A DNA stretch of 64,000 nt from Bombyx mori (Eukaryota; Arthropoda; Insecta; Lepidoptera; Bombycidae), in assembly GCF_030269925.1 (NCBI RefSeq), contig NC_085111.1, positions 7,866,142-7,930,141 on the forward strand, written 5' to 3'. Below the pieces are notes generated by a model. It saw only the letters and a list, made by a program, of their open reading frames with translations. It searched no databases and was not told the origin of the DNA. Position numbers and translations under genes: made by a program. Of the stretch, positions 26,501 to 34,300 are shown piece by piece (within the stretch, counting starts at the first letter, position 1; the number at the start of each line of letters is the position of its first letter).

Positions 26501-26609
26501 CCTTATAGTCGCGGAAACAGCGTTTGCAACGCGTCGGCCACCGCACTTGCGGGTGGAAGCCTAGCGGACACAGCGGGTCTCCCTTCGCCAAAGGGTACAA
26601 GTGATGCAT
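2564..26609 (-). CDS. giant coiled-coil protein, probable MTCL/SOGA microtubule-crosslinking family (35 coding exons)
   Basis: I joined 35 exons by GT/AG boundaries and frame: 26419-26609, 23754-23866, 21607-21756, 20887-20993, 18659-18817, 17573-17710, 16897-17151, 16151-16314, 15811-15964, 14230-14400, 12885-13016, 11456-12223, 11229-11319, 10698-10825, 10429-10611, 10234-10355, 9774-10158, 9521-9674, 9127-9450, 8885-9045, 8677-8802, 8035-8259, 7481-7798, 7217-7388, 6898-7024, 6698-6812, 6463-6621, 5576-5797, 5348-5479, 4964-5128, 4360-4515, 4034-4132, 3381-3533, 3171-3308, 2564-2719. They sum to 6,513 bp, or 2,170 residues plus stop. The start is the ATG at 26609; the in-frame codons further upstream begin with GTG. 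Most introns are phase 0. The product has a short cysteine-containing N-terminus, low-complexity Ser/Pro segments, then nearly continuous coiled coil rich in Glu/Lys/Leu. The family call rests on residues about 390-470, where LEEEIEEMQDNF is followed by RRELEQ and NCRVLSFKLKK, as I recall from vertebrate SOGA/MTCL proteins. The role there is microtubule bundling and polarity; it is inferred here. Alternatives are another EEA1- or myosin-tail-like coiled-coil protein. Exon 12's donor and the last exon's end are the least certain boundaries. Confidence 0.82.
5876..6092 (-). repeat. diverged Bm1 SINE fragment
   Basis: It shows the order typical of Bm1 read from its 3' end: GAGCTCA block, GTTAAGTGATTACC, AACGTAAATGC, GAGTTCTAAG, CTTCACGGCAGAAATA and GGTGGTAGTACCTAC, with many substitutions. 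It lies in intron 27 of the coiled-coil gene. Confidence 0.65.
11456..12223 (-). CDS. exon 12 of the coiled-coil gene: disordered linker with Q-T-D/E motif array
   Basis: This is the longest exon (768 bp, residues about 579-834), and unlike its neighbours it is not coiled coil. It is rich in Ser, Thr, Asp and Asn, and carries a degenerate series ending in SQTD, SQTET, NQTD, TQTD, AQTV and FQTA, spaced about 11-12 residues apart between residues 664 and 748. TQT-type motifs are the known recognition element of the dynein light chain LC8, so a dimer-stabilising linker is a reasonable inference. The acceptor is CAG|GCTGAC; the donor CCA|GTAATA is my best choice, though GCG|GTTAGG 15 bp upstream keeps the same frame. 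Confidence 0.8.
12661..12800 (-). repeat. LINE 3'-end fragment (GGCAGAC/GATGGTGAG family)
   Basis: The sequence GGCCCACCTGATGGTGAGT followed by a CGTCAGCAATG block matches the 3' end of the LINE at 24858-25262 and the fragment at 59776-59892. A T-run at its left end is the poly(A) of a minus-oriented insertion. It sits in intron 11 of the coiled-coil gene. Confidence 0.6.
13258..13632 (+). mobile_element. Jockey-type LINE 3' end (coding tail plus 3' UTR)
   Basis: The plus strand encodes a fragment with DPADRMESSRLRPKHVISDP, the carboxyl end of a lepidopteran Jockey-type reverse transcriptase ORF. A 3' UTR with CCGATCCGG and AGATTCTGCGAAGCAC follows, ending in an A-run at 13621-13632. It is 5' truncated, as is usual for target-primed insertions. 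The same UTR recurs at 14636-14944, 23985-24211 and 38903-39102. Confidence 0.75.
13672..13790 (-). repeat. Bm1 SINE fragment
   Basis: A short 3' part of Bm1 in minus orientation: GAGCTCACGGCCCGC, GTGGTTACCGGAAGCC, CAACGTGAATGCTGTCACCCAC. It abuts the Jockey-type LINE end at 13632. Confidence 0.6.
13848..14125. repeat. RTE/SINE-like dispersed repeat
   Basis: It starts TAGCTGACCCGGCAGACTTC, the usual beginning of a widespread lepidopteran repeat, and ends with CGGTCCAGCCGTTCTCGAG, ACTAACAAGTAGCAATTCAT and an AT run. There is no coding capacity. It lies in the intron between exons 10 and 11 of the coiled-coil gene. Confidence 0.6.
14636..14944 (-). mobile_element. Jockey-type LINE 3' UTR fragment
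   Basis: Reverse-oriented copy of the 3' UTR seen at 13258-13632: CAGAATCTACCACCGGA, GACCCACTGAGAAGATCCGG, CGTCGAGCCCTTCGTCGC and ATGACGTGTTT in order. The T-run at about 14634 is the poly(A) end. Confidence 0.7.
15811..17151 (-). CDS. exons 7-9 of the coiled-coil gene: most family-diagnostic block
   Basis: Exons 16897-17151, 16151-16314 and 15811-15964 read in continuous frame through two introns. Residues about 287-477 form one long heptad-rich helix: a block with RKRCERVEKEKSDILLRRL, then LCEELMDENEDMKKELRDL, then FREDQADEYSSLRRELEQ and NCRVLSFKLKKTERKADQLE. The NCR-x-L and EEE-x-E-x-M signatures are what make me favour the SOGA/MTCL family. A Bm1 SINE lies in the intron between exons 7 and 8. 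Confidence 0.85.
16396..16824 (+). mobile_element. near-full-length Bm1 SINE
   Basis: The tRNA-related head (GTCGTGGCCTAA, GACGTCCGGTGCATTCG, GATTCGAATCCCGCC) is followed by the body (CTTCCACGGCGAAGGAATAACA, GGTAGGTACCACCACCCTGCC, CTGCCGTGAAGCAGTAATGCG) and tail (GAGCTCGTCCACCCATCTAAA). About 430 bp, the expected Bm1 length. It is in intron 7 of the coiled-coil gene. The internal polymerase III B box (GATTCGAATCC) is present. Confidence 0.85.
17840..18270. repeat. composite of Jockey-type LINE 3' UTR pieces in inverted arrangement
   Basis: A plus-oriented piece (about 17870-18010, with GAGCACCGGTCACCGTTCTT and TCTCGCCGGATCTTCT) is joined to a minus-oriented piece (about 18003-18180, with CGCAGAATCTACCACCG and GATCCGGTGAGAAACTCAGT) and then a further partial plus piece. 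The inner junction suggests two insertions or an inversion. Confidence 0.55.
20186..20472 (-). repeat. diverged Jockey-type LINE 3' UTR fragment
   Basis: ATCCGCTCAGAAGATCCAACGAG, TTCGACGAGTACGGTTACC and TAATGGATCT keep the order of the UTR at 14636-14944, though diverged. The nearest relative in the window is 41263-41560, in the opposite orientation. Confidence 0.5.
20483..20722. repeat. RTE-like dispersed repeat, reverse copy without mariner
   Basis: It begins CTCTCTGTCTGTTTGTTCCGG and ends CGAAGCGAAGCGAGGGCAGG. This is the reverse complement of the repeat that flanks the mariner at 9-60 and 1361-1560, so it serves as an unoccupied relative for comparison. Confidence 0.6.
21890..22215 (-). 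repeat. strongly diverged Bm1-derived sequences
   Basis: 21890-22110 keeps the Bm1 order CCACCAGTAAT, ACCGTGGAA, ACGTATATATGTATTTCATTAGAAAAA in minus orientation. 22125-22215 looks like a plus-oriented 3' part (GGGGTGGGACA, GGACTCTGGTAACCACTTA). Divergence is high. Confidence 0.45.
22516..22844 (-). mobile_element. R1-type LINE 3' UTR insertion with 14-bp target duplication
   Basis: A run of 22 T (22516-22537) is the poly(A) tail of a minus-oriented, 5'-truncated insertion. The GC-rich body (GGGGCCGAACCTCCTACGAG, CGCGGGCCCAAGGATTTTAGG, GACACGCGGCGCCACC) matches the tail of the R1-type element at 56218-57600. It is flanked by perfect copies of ACTGGACATAGGCC (22502-22515 and 22845-22858). Confidence 0.8.
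23251..23690 (-). mobile_element. near-full-length Bm1 SINE
   Basis: Read on the minus strand, it starts with a tRNA-like head (GCCGTCGTGGCCTAAAGGAT, GACGTCCGGTGCATTCGTC, GGTTCGAATCCCGCCGGCG) and runs through the whole Bm1 body to the TGAGCTCGTCCACC tail. Length is about 440 bp. This and the copy at 16396 are the best copies in the window and the main reason for assigning the sequence to Bombyx. It sits in intron 2 of the coiled-coil gene, just downstream of exon 2. Confidence 0.88.
23985..24211 (+). mobile_element. Jockey-type LINE 3' end with internal deletion
   Basis: The plus strand encodes AGNYIADPADQMVNSRRRPK and HVISDPPD, the end of the RT ORF. The sequence then jumps into the distal 3' UTR (GACGGCTCTTGCTAG, GAGCCCCGTGAGCTCACC) and an A-run. 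The middle of the UTR seen at 13258-13632 is missing. Confidence 0.7.
24858..25262 (-). mobile_element. LINE 3' end encoding the C-terminus of a reverse transcriptase ORF
   Basis: The minus ORF at 24921-25232 reads through FYHRTARHRSRVHPYYLEPL, SFLPRTIRLWNELPS and FPERYDMSFKRGLWRVLNGR, a typical carboxyl end of lepidopteran LINE ORF2 proteins. The 3' UTR is the GATGGTGAG/GGCAGAC repeat and the tail is the T-run near 24858. It is 5' truncated. Related short ends lie at 12661-12800 and 59776-59892. Confidence 0.75.
25579..25650. repeat. 72-bp near-perfect hairpin in intron 1 of the coiled-coil gene
   Basis: The arm CTTAGCAAAAGAAAA...TGAGATA.ATTTAATT at 25579-25612 is repeated inverted at 25621-25650, with one G.U-type and one C.A mismatch and a loop of about eight bases. 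It could be a tiny inverted-repeat transposon relic or a transcribed foldback. Nothing in the sequence decides which. Confidence 0.6.
25828..26031 (+). repeat. partial Bm1 SINE (3' half)
   Basis: GGTACCACCACTCTGC, TTGAAGGATGGGGCAGACGT, TGGTGGGTGGCGGCATTTACG and GGGCTGTGAGCTCGTCCACC occur in Bm1 order in plus orientation. The tRNA-like head is missing. Confidence 0.75.
26419..26609 (-). CDS. first coding exon of the coiled-coil gene (Cys-rich N-terminus)
   Basis: It encodes the first 63 residues plus two bases of the next codon. It starts MHHLYPLAKG and contains C-P-L-G-F-H and a C-x-x-C pair in RCKRCFRDYKEHG, then a Lys/Asp run and a Ser-rich segment. The Cys/His spacing suggests a small zinc-binding or zinc-like module; this is inference. 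The start context (AAAATGC) is acceptable. The donor is CG|GTCAGT, and the split Arg codon joins correctly to exon 2 at 23866. Confidence 0.85.
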
Positions 26610-26849
26610 TTTCACCACACAATTCACAAATGCACTAAAGAAATGTTAAAGATTTCAGCTAAATGCCACTTTTGTATTATTTATAACACGAAATTCACAC
26701 AATTTCACCGCGATGCGTTATAATCTCAGAATCTACATAGCCGATTCACATGAAACTTTAACTAAAGATAACCAGGAACAACTAAAAATACGAAAGTGTT
26801 TATGGAATGGACTTTACGGTTCTACTCTATAAATAATAATTTATTTAAC

Positions 26850-27270
26850 CGCCAGCGTGCTCAGGCGCTCGTACGCCTGCACCCATCAGTTGTAATAAAA
26901 ATATCTCGCTGCTAGCACTGAACCGGGCGACCTAAATCGGCTGCTCTGAACCCGCTACTGTTTCGTTGTCCGTCTGATATGTAAACACGAGTTCCTCCGC
27001 CACATACGATCTATAGGTACATTAAAAGTTCACACGATTATTAGAGACGCGTGTTTGAGGTGTGACGCGGGTGACGAAAGCAGCGGACGACGCAGGAAAG
27101 GACTTCGTGATGTGGTAGGGTCACGGCACGCACGGGGTGCAGGCGACGGTCGGACCGGCACTCCGGGGACTGGCGCGCTGCCGACGCCGCGGGCACCGAG
27201 CCAACACTCGCCGCGCCACTTATGTCCTACACACCACGCGCCACCACGCCACCGCGTCCGACCCTCAATA
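26850..27270 (-). promoter_or_regulatory. CpG-rich block, probable promoter and 5' UTR of the coiled-coil gene
   Basis: In otherwise AT-rich DNA this block, especially 27050-27260, is GC- and CpG-dense (for example GCACTCCGGGGACTGGCGCG). It lies just upstream of the first coding exon. The NANS gene ends rather than starts on its other side, so the only start it can serve here is that of the coiled-coil gene. I see no convincing TATA box. Short ORFs on both strands inside it reflect base composition only. Confidence 0.5.
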
Positions 27271-27307
27271 TAAATAAAATCTTCTCGACAATATATTACG
27301 TCAAGGA

Positions 27308-27710
27308 TTTTTTTATTGCTTAGATGGGTGGACGAGCTCACAGCCCACCTGGTGTTAAGTTAAGCTCTAAGGTTTCAGTATAGTAACCGTAAACGTGTGG
27401 AGAATTATGTCTATGATTCTCTTAGTAACTGCAAAGTACTAACGGTACTAGTAAAGACGATGAATGTAAATTATTATTGATGTTAAGCTGGTGTTAAGTG
27501 GTTACTGAAGCCCATAGACATCTACAACGTAAATGCCGCCACCCACCTCGAGAAATGAGTTCTAAGGTCTCAAGTATAGTTACAACGGCTGCCCCACCCT
27601 TCAAACGGAAACGTATTACTGCTTCACGCCAGAAATAGGCAGGGTGGTCGTACCTACCCGTGCGGAGTCACAAGAGGTCCGTCCTACCACCAGTAATTAC
27701 GCAAATAATC
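27308..27710 (-). repeat. two Bm1 SINE pieces
   Basis: 27308-27390 is a Bm1 3' end (ATGGGTGGACGAGCTCACAG). 27488-27710 holds the next part (TAAGTGGTTACTGAAGCCC through CACAAGAGGTCC). About 100 bp of unrelated DNA separates them. Both are in minus orientation. Confidence 0.75.
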
Positions 27711-28213
27711 ATAACCCATATTCTAGATACAGCTTTGGGGTTATACTCGGCGTGACCTAAACAAACTGCCCCATAATCTATTATCCAATATTTTATTTCC
27801 TCATAAATTTAAATTTCACTCTCTACGTTTTAAGTATTACCTATCAAACTTTAAATAAACTTTGAAGGCGTTATGTTTTATATGAATAGGTGCGTTAAAC
27901 CTTTGTGCCATATTATCATACAACTCCCCTTTGTCTGAACAAAGAGCTTACCGCTCATAGACCGATTAATCATGGTAAATAAAACGCAATGAATTCGTTA
28001 TAAAATAATTTATTACTACATTTACAATGACAAATGTCCATTTATTTGTGTATATTCCGTACATGCTATCTTAAATTTTAATTATACATTTTTTTAACAT
28101 ATTTTTTTGTAACTTACAATATATATTATGCGCTATTCAAAAGTATATTATTAGTAAAATGTTTTTTAATAATTTTCGTAATATTTACATAGCTAACAAT
28201 CTACCAACTATCA

Positions 28214-28219
28214 TTTATT
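28214..28219 (-). terminator. candidate poly(A) signal of NANS
   Basis: AATAAA on the minus strand about 100 bp beyond the NANS stop codon at 28320. Confidence 0.4.
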
Positions 28220-28319
28220 GTGCAATTATTTTGAACAGAGTCTGGAATCAGCGCTCTATGTCGCAATAAACTCATATATCTATAGCTATTGTGTAGTAAT
28301 ATAAGAAACAATGGCTTCT

Positions 28320-31300
28320 TTAACAGAAATCACCTTCGTTAAGGGGTTCATCTTCTTTCTTATCGTATACTAGAGTTTTGTATATAACGTCTTCCAAGTG
28401 AAGCGCGTTCAGGCCTTTTGGTTCCGCGACCTTGATCTTCACGTCACCCGGATATAATATCTCACCTTTATTTTTAGTTGAGCCCATCACTAGAGATTTT
28501 TGTAATTTGTCTATGCATGGTATTTCTGAAAACATTTACAATTATTGTTATAAAGGATTTTTACATCATTTCGATTTAGAAATTTTAAGGAGGAGCTATA
28601 ATACTTTAGTAACTATATTTTTATAATTATCATTTTTATATAAAAATGCAAACGCATGTAATCTGGATGGTTATAAAATAACGTACCACAGAATTGATCT
28701 CATAACAGACTCAAAGGGCGAGTAACGCGAGGCGGAATATTTAAAAGGCGTGTTGTTTTTTTAGAATTAGTTTGAATGGGTATATCAAGCGACCCACATG
28801 GTGCTATGCGGTTGCTACTTGATATGGACGGCACTGACCATTTGAAGACATGTCTCAAGACACTTGTCAGATACTGAATATGGTAACGTCTACTATTTAG
28901 GACACAGAAATATTTACAAAGGCGGTACTGTTGTCAATTCACACATAAAGTTAACTGCCGTATTTTTAGTGTTGCCAACATAAATAAATCTTGAATTAAG
29001 CAATTCACAAGGTACTTGACGTAAAACATTGTGATTATTTTTTTCAATTATATGACATCCATTTAATATGCACCAAGTTTCAAATTTTGTTGTTGAACAA
29101 ACCACGCGATGTGGCGTACAATGTATAGGTATGACTTAATACGGTGTAGTGTATTTTTTTCGGTTTTAGCGTGTCTTAGACATAATTAAAACTTATTTAA
29201 CGGTTTAATCTCGCATTTTTATTTATTTCGAACGATGATGTTGAATGAGACAATTTCCTTCTTTGTTTTAACGTAGAGTGTGACCCAGTAAAGTACTTTG
29301 AAAAAAAAATCGAGATGTAAACCGTAAGAGTACTTTTTACTATATATTATTAAATTACTATATCACGAAAAAGAAAGCGCCATTAGCGAATCACTTGAGG
29401 TTTTTAAATTAACAGTTTTGATTTGCGGGCTTTTTTTACCTGATGTCACTACTTTTTTAATGGGAGTTCCAAGTGAGGCTTCGATGACGCGCACGTCGCG
29501 AACCAGTTGCTGAAACTCGGACGGAGTTAATGAACAAACGTGGTCAGTTCCCTTCATGCTTTTATCCAGAGTTATATGTTTTTCTAGCACCTGAAATACG
29601 AAGGAGCCGTTTTACAATAGTAATCTGTACTGATTTATGTGTTATTATTATGGTCTGTATTATATCTTAATTATCTATGAATTATGTATGGTGTTGCCAT
29701 CAACTATCGAGGGCGTTCACTGAGTGTATATTACCAAATAAACATTTCCACTGCAAGGTGTTTACGTATTACATCCAGCAGTCCGTCAAATACAATATAT
29801 CGGTCATACAATGGAACTATCTCGTTTGATAGATAGATACATTTCTGGTGAACTTCTGTTAATATGAAAAACGATTTTTCATATATTTTTAAAATAATCA
29901 CTAGTACTCGAAATACGGAATCAGAATTTAACACATTACCCATTTCCCATTCTCAATAAAATTATAAACAGTAATGTAATTTACTATTATACTACTTTAT
30001 ATGCAAGCAAAACTTCCATATACATATATGATTCTAATAAATAAAAACGCCAAAACGATATCGTTGTTCAATTCGATCAACGATACCTTATATCAGTACA
30101 ACGTGCTACAAATGTATTGTCATAAAAAATAATATAGATAAATAAAGCAAAACAAAAATATATACAGCTTACATTTTGTCTAGTGAGAGTGCTGCGAATG
30201 TCGTGTCTTAAGACGGGGGACAAAAAAAACAGATTTTTTGGCAATCACTTATGCCGAAAAGTATTCTGATATACATATATAAGGTACTAGCTGTATCCGT
30301 CCGCTTTGCTGGGTATTTAAAATTAACATTATTATTTCTCATCCCCACAAAGATTCTCATCATTAACGCCCCCGCAACTGGTGTAGGGAGTACAACACTC
30401 ATATAAATATTAGTCTATCCATTAAGTACATGTATTTTCTACATGGATAACAAGTTTCAAGTCAATCGGATGCATGGTTCAGTTGTTATAACGGAACATC
30501 CGTAAAAACCACTGTAGATTTATATATTAGTATAGATAATTAATATATTATTAGGACTAAAGATTTGTACGATCGATTGCAGTACCTTTGCGCCTAAAGC
30601 AACCGCACCCAGTGCGACTGCGGTGCCGAGCTCTTGACCGGAGTATCCAACGGGAACGTCAAAAGTATTCTTATAGTCTTGTAAAACAGTCAGATTGCAG
30701 TCTTCAAATGGCACCGGATACGCCGATATGCAATGAAGCAAACAGAACTGCTTGTGGTCCGAGGAAATGATATCGTAAATTGTCTTTACGGCAGTTTTGT
30801 CGACCATCCCCGTTGATATAATTAAAGGAATCTTTTTCGAAGCAGCGTACTTTAGGAAGAGCAAGTTGTTCGAGTCCCCTGAGCCGATTTTGATAAATGG
30901 CACTTTTAGGTTAACCAGAAAGTCAAAAGATACCTAAAAAAGAAACAGTATTTTTTGTCGTTAACAATATAATGTGTCTTATTCTAATTTTGGCTTCTGT
31001 CCTACTCTCATTAAGTTAAGTTTCTATTACTTAATTATTTTTGAAGAGAAGTGGTAGCTAAATTGTAAAAATAATAATAAATGTAATTTTACTGTACAAA
31101 TGACGGTTATAATAGTTTGGTGTTATAATGTGTTAAAGTTTTTTTTTCTTTTCAATTGTTTTTACTAGTGGTAACCTATTGTGACCGGTGAAGGATTGAC
31201 GCGTTCTGGTTTGAAGAATAGGACGGCAGTTACAATGCATTGAGACTTCACCCTCATAAACACTCGCCTATTGTCTACGGGTTCCGGTAACCACAGTCGT

Positions 31301-34300
31301 AAGGCGTGCATTGAACTTGCCCGCGAAAATATGGTAGTTTTCATTCGTATTTACATTATTGTTATAGTCAAAAATGAATAAATTTAAATTGAAGCTCCTA
31401 TTCATCTAGACAGCACAATAAAGTTGTTTTCATTAAATCGTTTGTTTATGTTTAAACGTCGAGGTCCGTGTATTTCTAAGCTTGTTGTTCCGCTTCCGTA
31501 AAATTCATTCAATTTCAAACAAACATTTCCTTGTAGCGCAAATCCTAACGAGAAATGAAATTCTAGTCGATTGCGGCTTCTGTATAATTTTATTAGTATT
31601 AATAATATTATTATGGTAGATTAGTTTAAGCAATTTTGTATACCTACATTAAGCCATTCTAAAAGTCACATCCATAATAACGACCTACGAATGTTTGTAT
31701 GTGCTACCTAGTTTCTTTGGAAAATATTGAATAACAGTGTAACGTACTACATATGTGCAATATACCTGCATAAATTAAAAAAACTAATGTGCGTGATTAC
31801 CAAACGTTAAATGCAAAGGTTTTGCAAACAGCGCCACTTAGCAGTAGATTGATGTGCCTTTGGAAAACATACAGCATTGTATTATGAAGAAGCAGTGTGT
31901 ACTTAGCTTAAATTCCTTGTCTATGTCCAACCATAGACAGTCAATTTAGTTCCATCTTTAGCCGCTAGGTGCTGCCAGCAAGTATAAAGGAAGCGCAGCC
32001 ATCTTTGATCTACATAGCGTTGTGTACTTTCGTACTGTGAAGTCGCAAATCCACAAATACTTATTCGACTTCTTATTAATTGCAAAAAATATTTATTTTG
32101 TGTTTCTATGAGTGTTATTTTGCAATCATTACGAGTATTATTTACCGATCCTATCATCGGACGCCATGAATCACGCGTCATCTGTTGGAGGTGATGTTGA
32201 GTCAAGCTCCATAATTTCCGAGAGGGAAGATGTCCAGGCGAGACGCGATGGAGACGCCTCGCGTTCGAACAGCTCGTCAAGCGAAAAAGAACAAAAGGAG
32301 TCTCTGCGTAAGAAACGACGGGATTCAAAGGTAACGGTCGATCTTCGAATCGGCTCGTTATCCCACCAGGTCAGTGACGTTGTAAATCTAATAATGCATC
32401 AACTGTGTGTAACAATTGAATGTAACGAAAATTGTTGTAAACAAATTGATCTCGTCAATACGGAAATTTTGACAAAAACACAACAGATTTAAACTAATAA
32501 TCTTTGTAACATAATTACTGAAAACTTTGGCAAATCGTCGTACAAGTTATCCGTAAAAGCGTCTTAAATTGTATGCGGAAAAGGCCGTATGGATAAAAAT
32601 AAGACGTCAAAGTTTAATTTCCGTGATCTCTAACAAAGTATCCTGTTACCAACGCACCACTCATTGAGGAATTTTTGTTTGATAATACTAAATTGAAATC
32701 TATTCAGTCCCTCGGAGGGCTACAATCCTATTTGTCACAACCTCGTACAAAAGGCAAACCAAACATTATAAACAATTATAGTCTGTAACATCTGGCACAA
32801 TCCAGAGGGGGCAATTGAAGACACCGACGGGAGGCACTGAGTGCCACCAAAATTGTAATAATTTGTAAACCGTATTTGTAACCGATTACCAAATACCGTA
32901 AAAAAAAAAAAAAAAATGTTTTTTCTGCGGAAGAAAAGCGACGGATCAATGCGTCCAATTTTCGATTTTCGAGAGTTGAACAAGGTCGTAAAGATAAAAC
33001 ACCTAACTGTTTTCGGACACCTCGGTACCAAACTTTCTCCACCCAGGGGACTGGATGATAAAATTGAACATTTCTCAGGAATATTTTTCTAGTATCGGTC
33101 GCAAAATTTCGTCGATACTTCTTGAGGATCAATACCAAGGTACCAGTATCAGTACCTTCAGAAAGCAATCGGTACCTTCTTATGAGTTAGTATGAAATGA
33201 CATGCCTACCCTTCGGTCTGGCTTCAGAGCCACACCTTTTTGCTTCTATAACATGCGGGTCGCAGAGACCTTGCGTGCAAAGGGAACTCGAGTGCTAGTG
33301 TCTACTAGACTACTTCCTTTTGGTCGACCAAGACAAATCCAAGTTGAAACTTAGGCTGCAGAAGCTGTGAAGCTTTTGGATTAACCTTTTTTGCTTCCAT
33401 AACATGCTGGGTCGCAGAGACCTTGCGTGCAAAAGGAACTCGAGTGCTAGTCTACCTAGACGACTTCCTTTTGGTCGACCAAGACAAATCCAAGTTGAAA
33501 CTTCAGGCTGCAGAAGCCGTGAAGATTTTGGATTATCTGGGCTGGCATGTCAATTTCCATTATGTAGGGTGCTCGGTCGCTCGGTCGCGGAGACATTGCG
33601 TGCAAAGTAGAGTGCTAGCTTACCTACACGACTTAATCTTGTTTCACCAAGACAAATAAACGTTTTTGTTCCCATAGCATGCTCGGTCGCGGAGACCTTG
33701 CGTACATAGGGAAGTCAAATGTTAACGTACCTACGTGACTTTCTCTTGGTCCTTGAAGACAAATACACCTTTTTGCTTCCATAGCATGCTCGGTCGCGGA
33801 GACATAGCGTGCAAAGTCGAAGTGCTAGCTTACCTACACGACTTGATCTTGTTTCACCAAGACGAATAAACTTTTTTGCTCCCATAGCATGCTCGGTCGC
33901 GAAGACCTTACGTACATAGGGAAGTCAAATGTTAACCTACCTACGCGACTTTCTCTTGGTCCATGAAGACAAATACACCTTTTTTGCTTGCATAGCATGC
34001 TCAGTCACGGAAACATTGCGTGCAAAGGGATGTTGAGTGTTATCCCACCTACGCAAGTCCCTCCTGGTCCATCAAAAGAAGTCCAAGTTGAGTCTTCAGG
34101 CCACATAAGCTGTGAAGCTCTTTGATTATTTGGGCTGCCAAGTCAGCCTTACAAAAAATCAATTAGTACACTGGTTCAAGAGATGACATGGCTAGGGATT
34201 CGATGAAAAATTGCGAGAAATAAAGTGGCCACTCAACAACATTCTAGCTCAAACTCTGACGGAATTACATCACTCTATGTTAACTTGCAAATTTTCTTGC

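Noticed and set aside
27030..27341. ORFs on both strands in the CpG-rich block
   Set aside because: Overlapping Arg/Pro/Gly-rich frames on opposite strands are what base composition alone would give. There are no splice partners or domains.
32112..32492. Possible host gene on the plus strand in NANS intron 2
   Set aside because: It lies between the DIRS inverted termini and next to RT fragments, and its Ser-rich then basic composition fits a retroelement gag.
33230..34060. CRISPR-like array
   Set aside because: The units are whole tandem copies of reverse-transcriptase sequence with variable lengths, not short identical repeats with unique spacers, and the DNA is eukaryotic.
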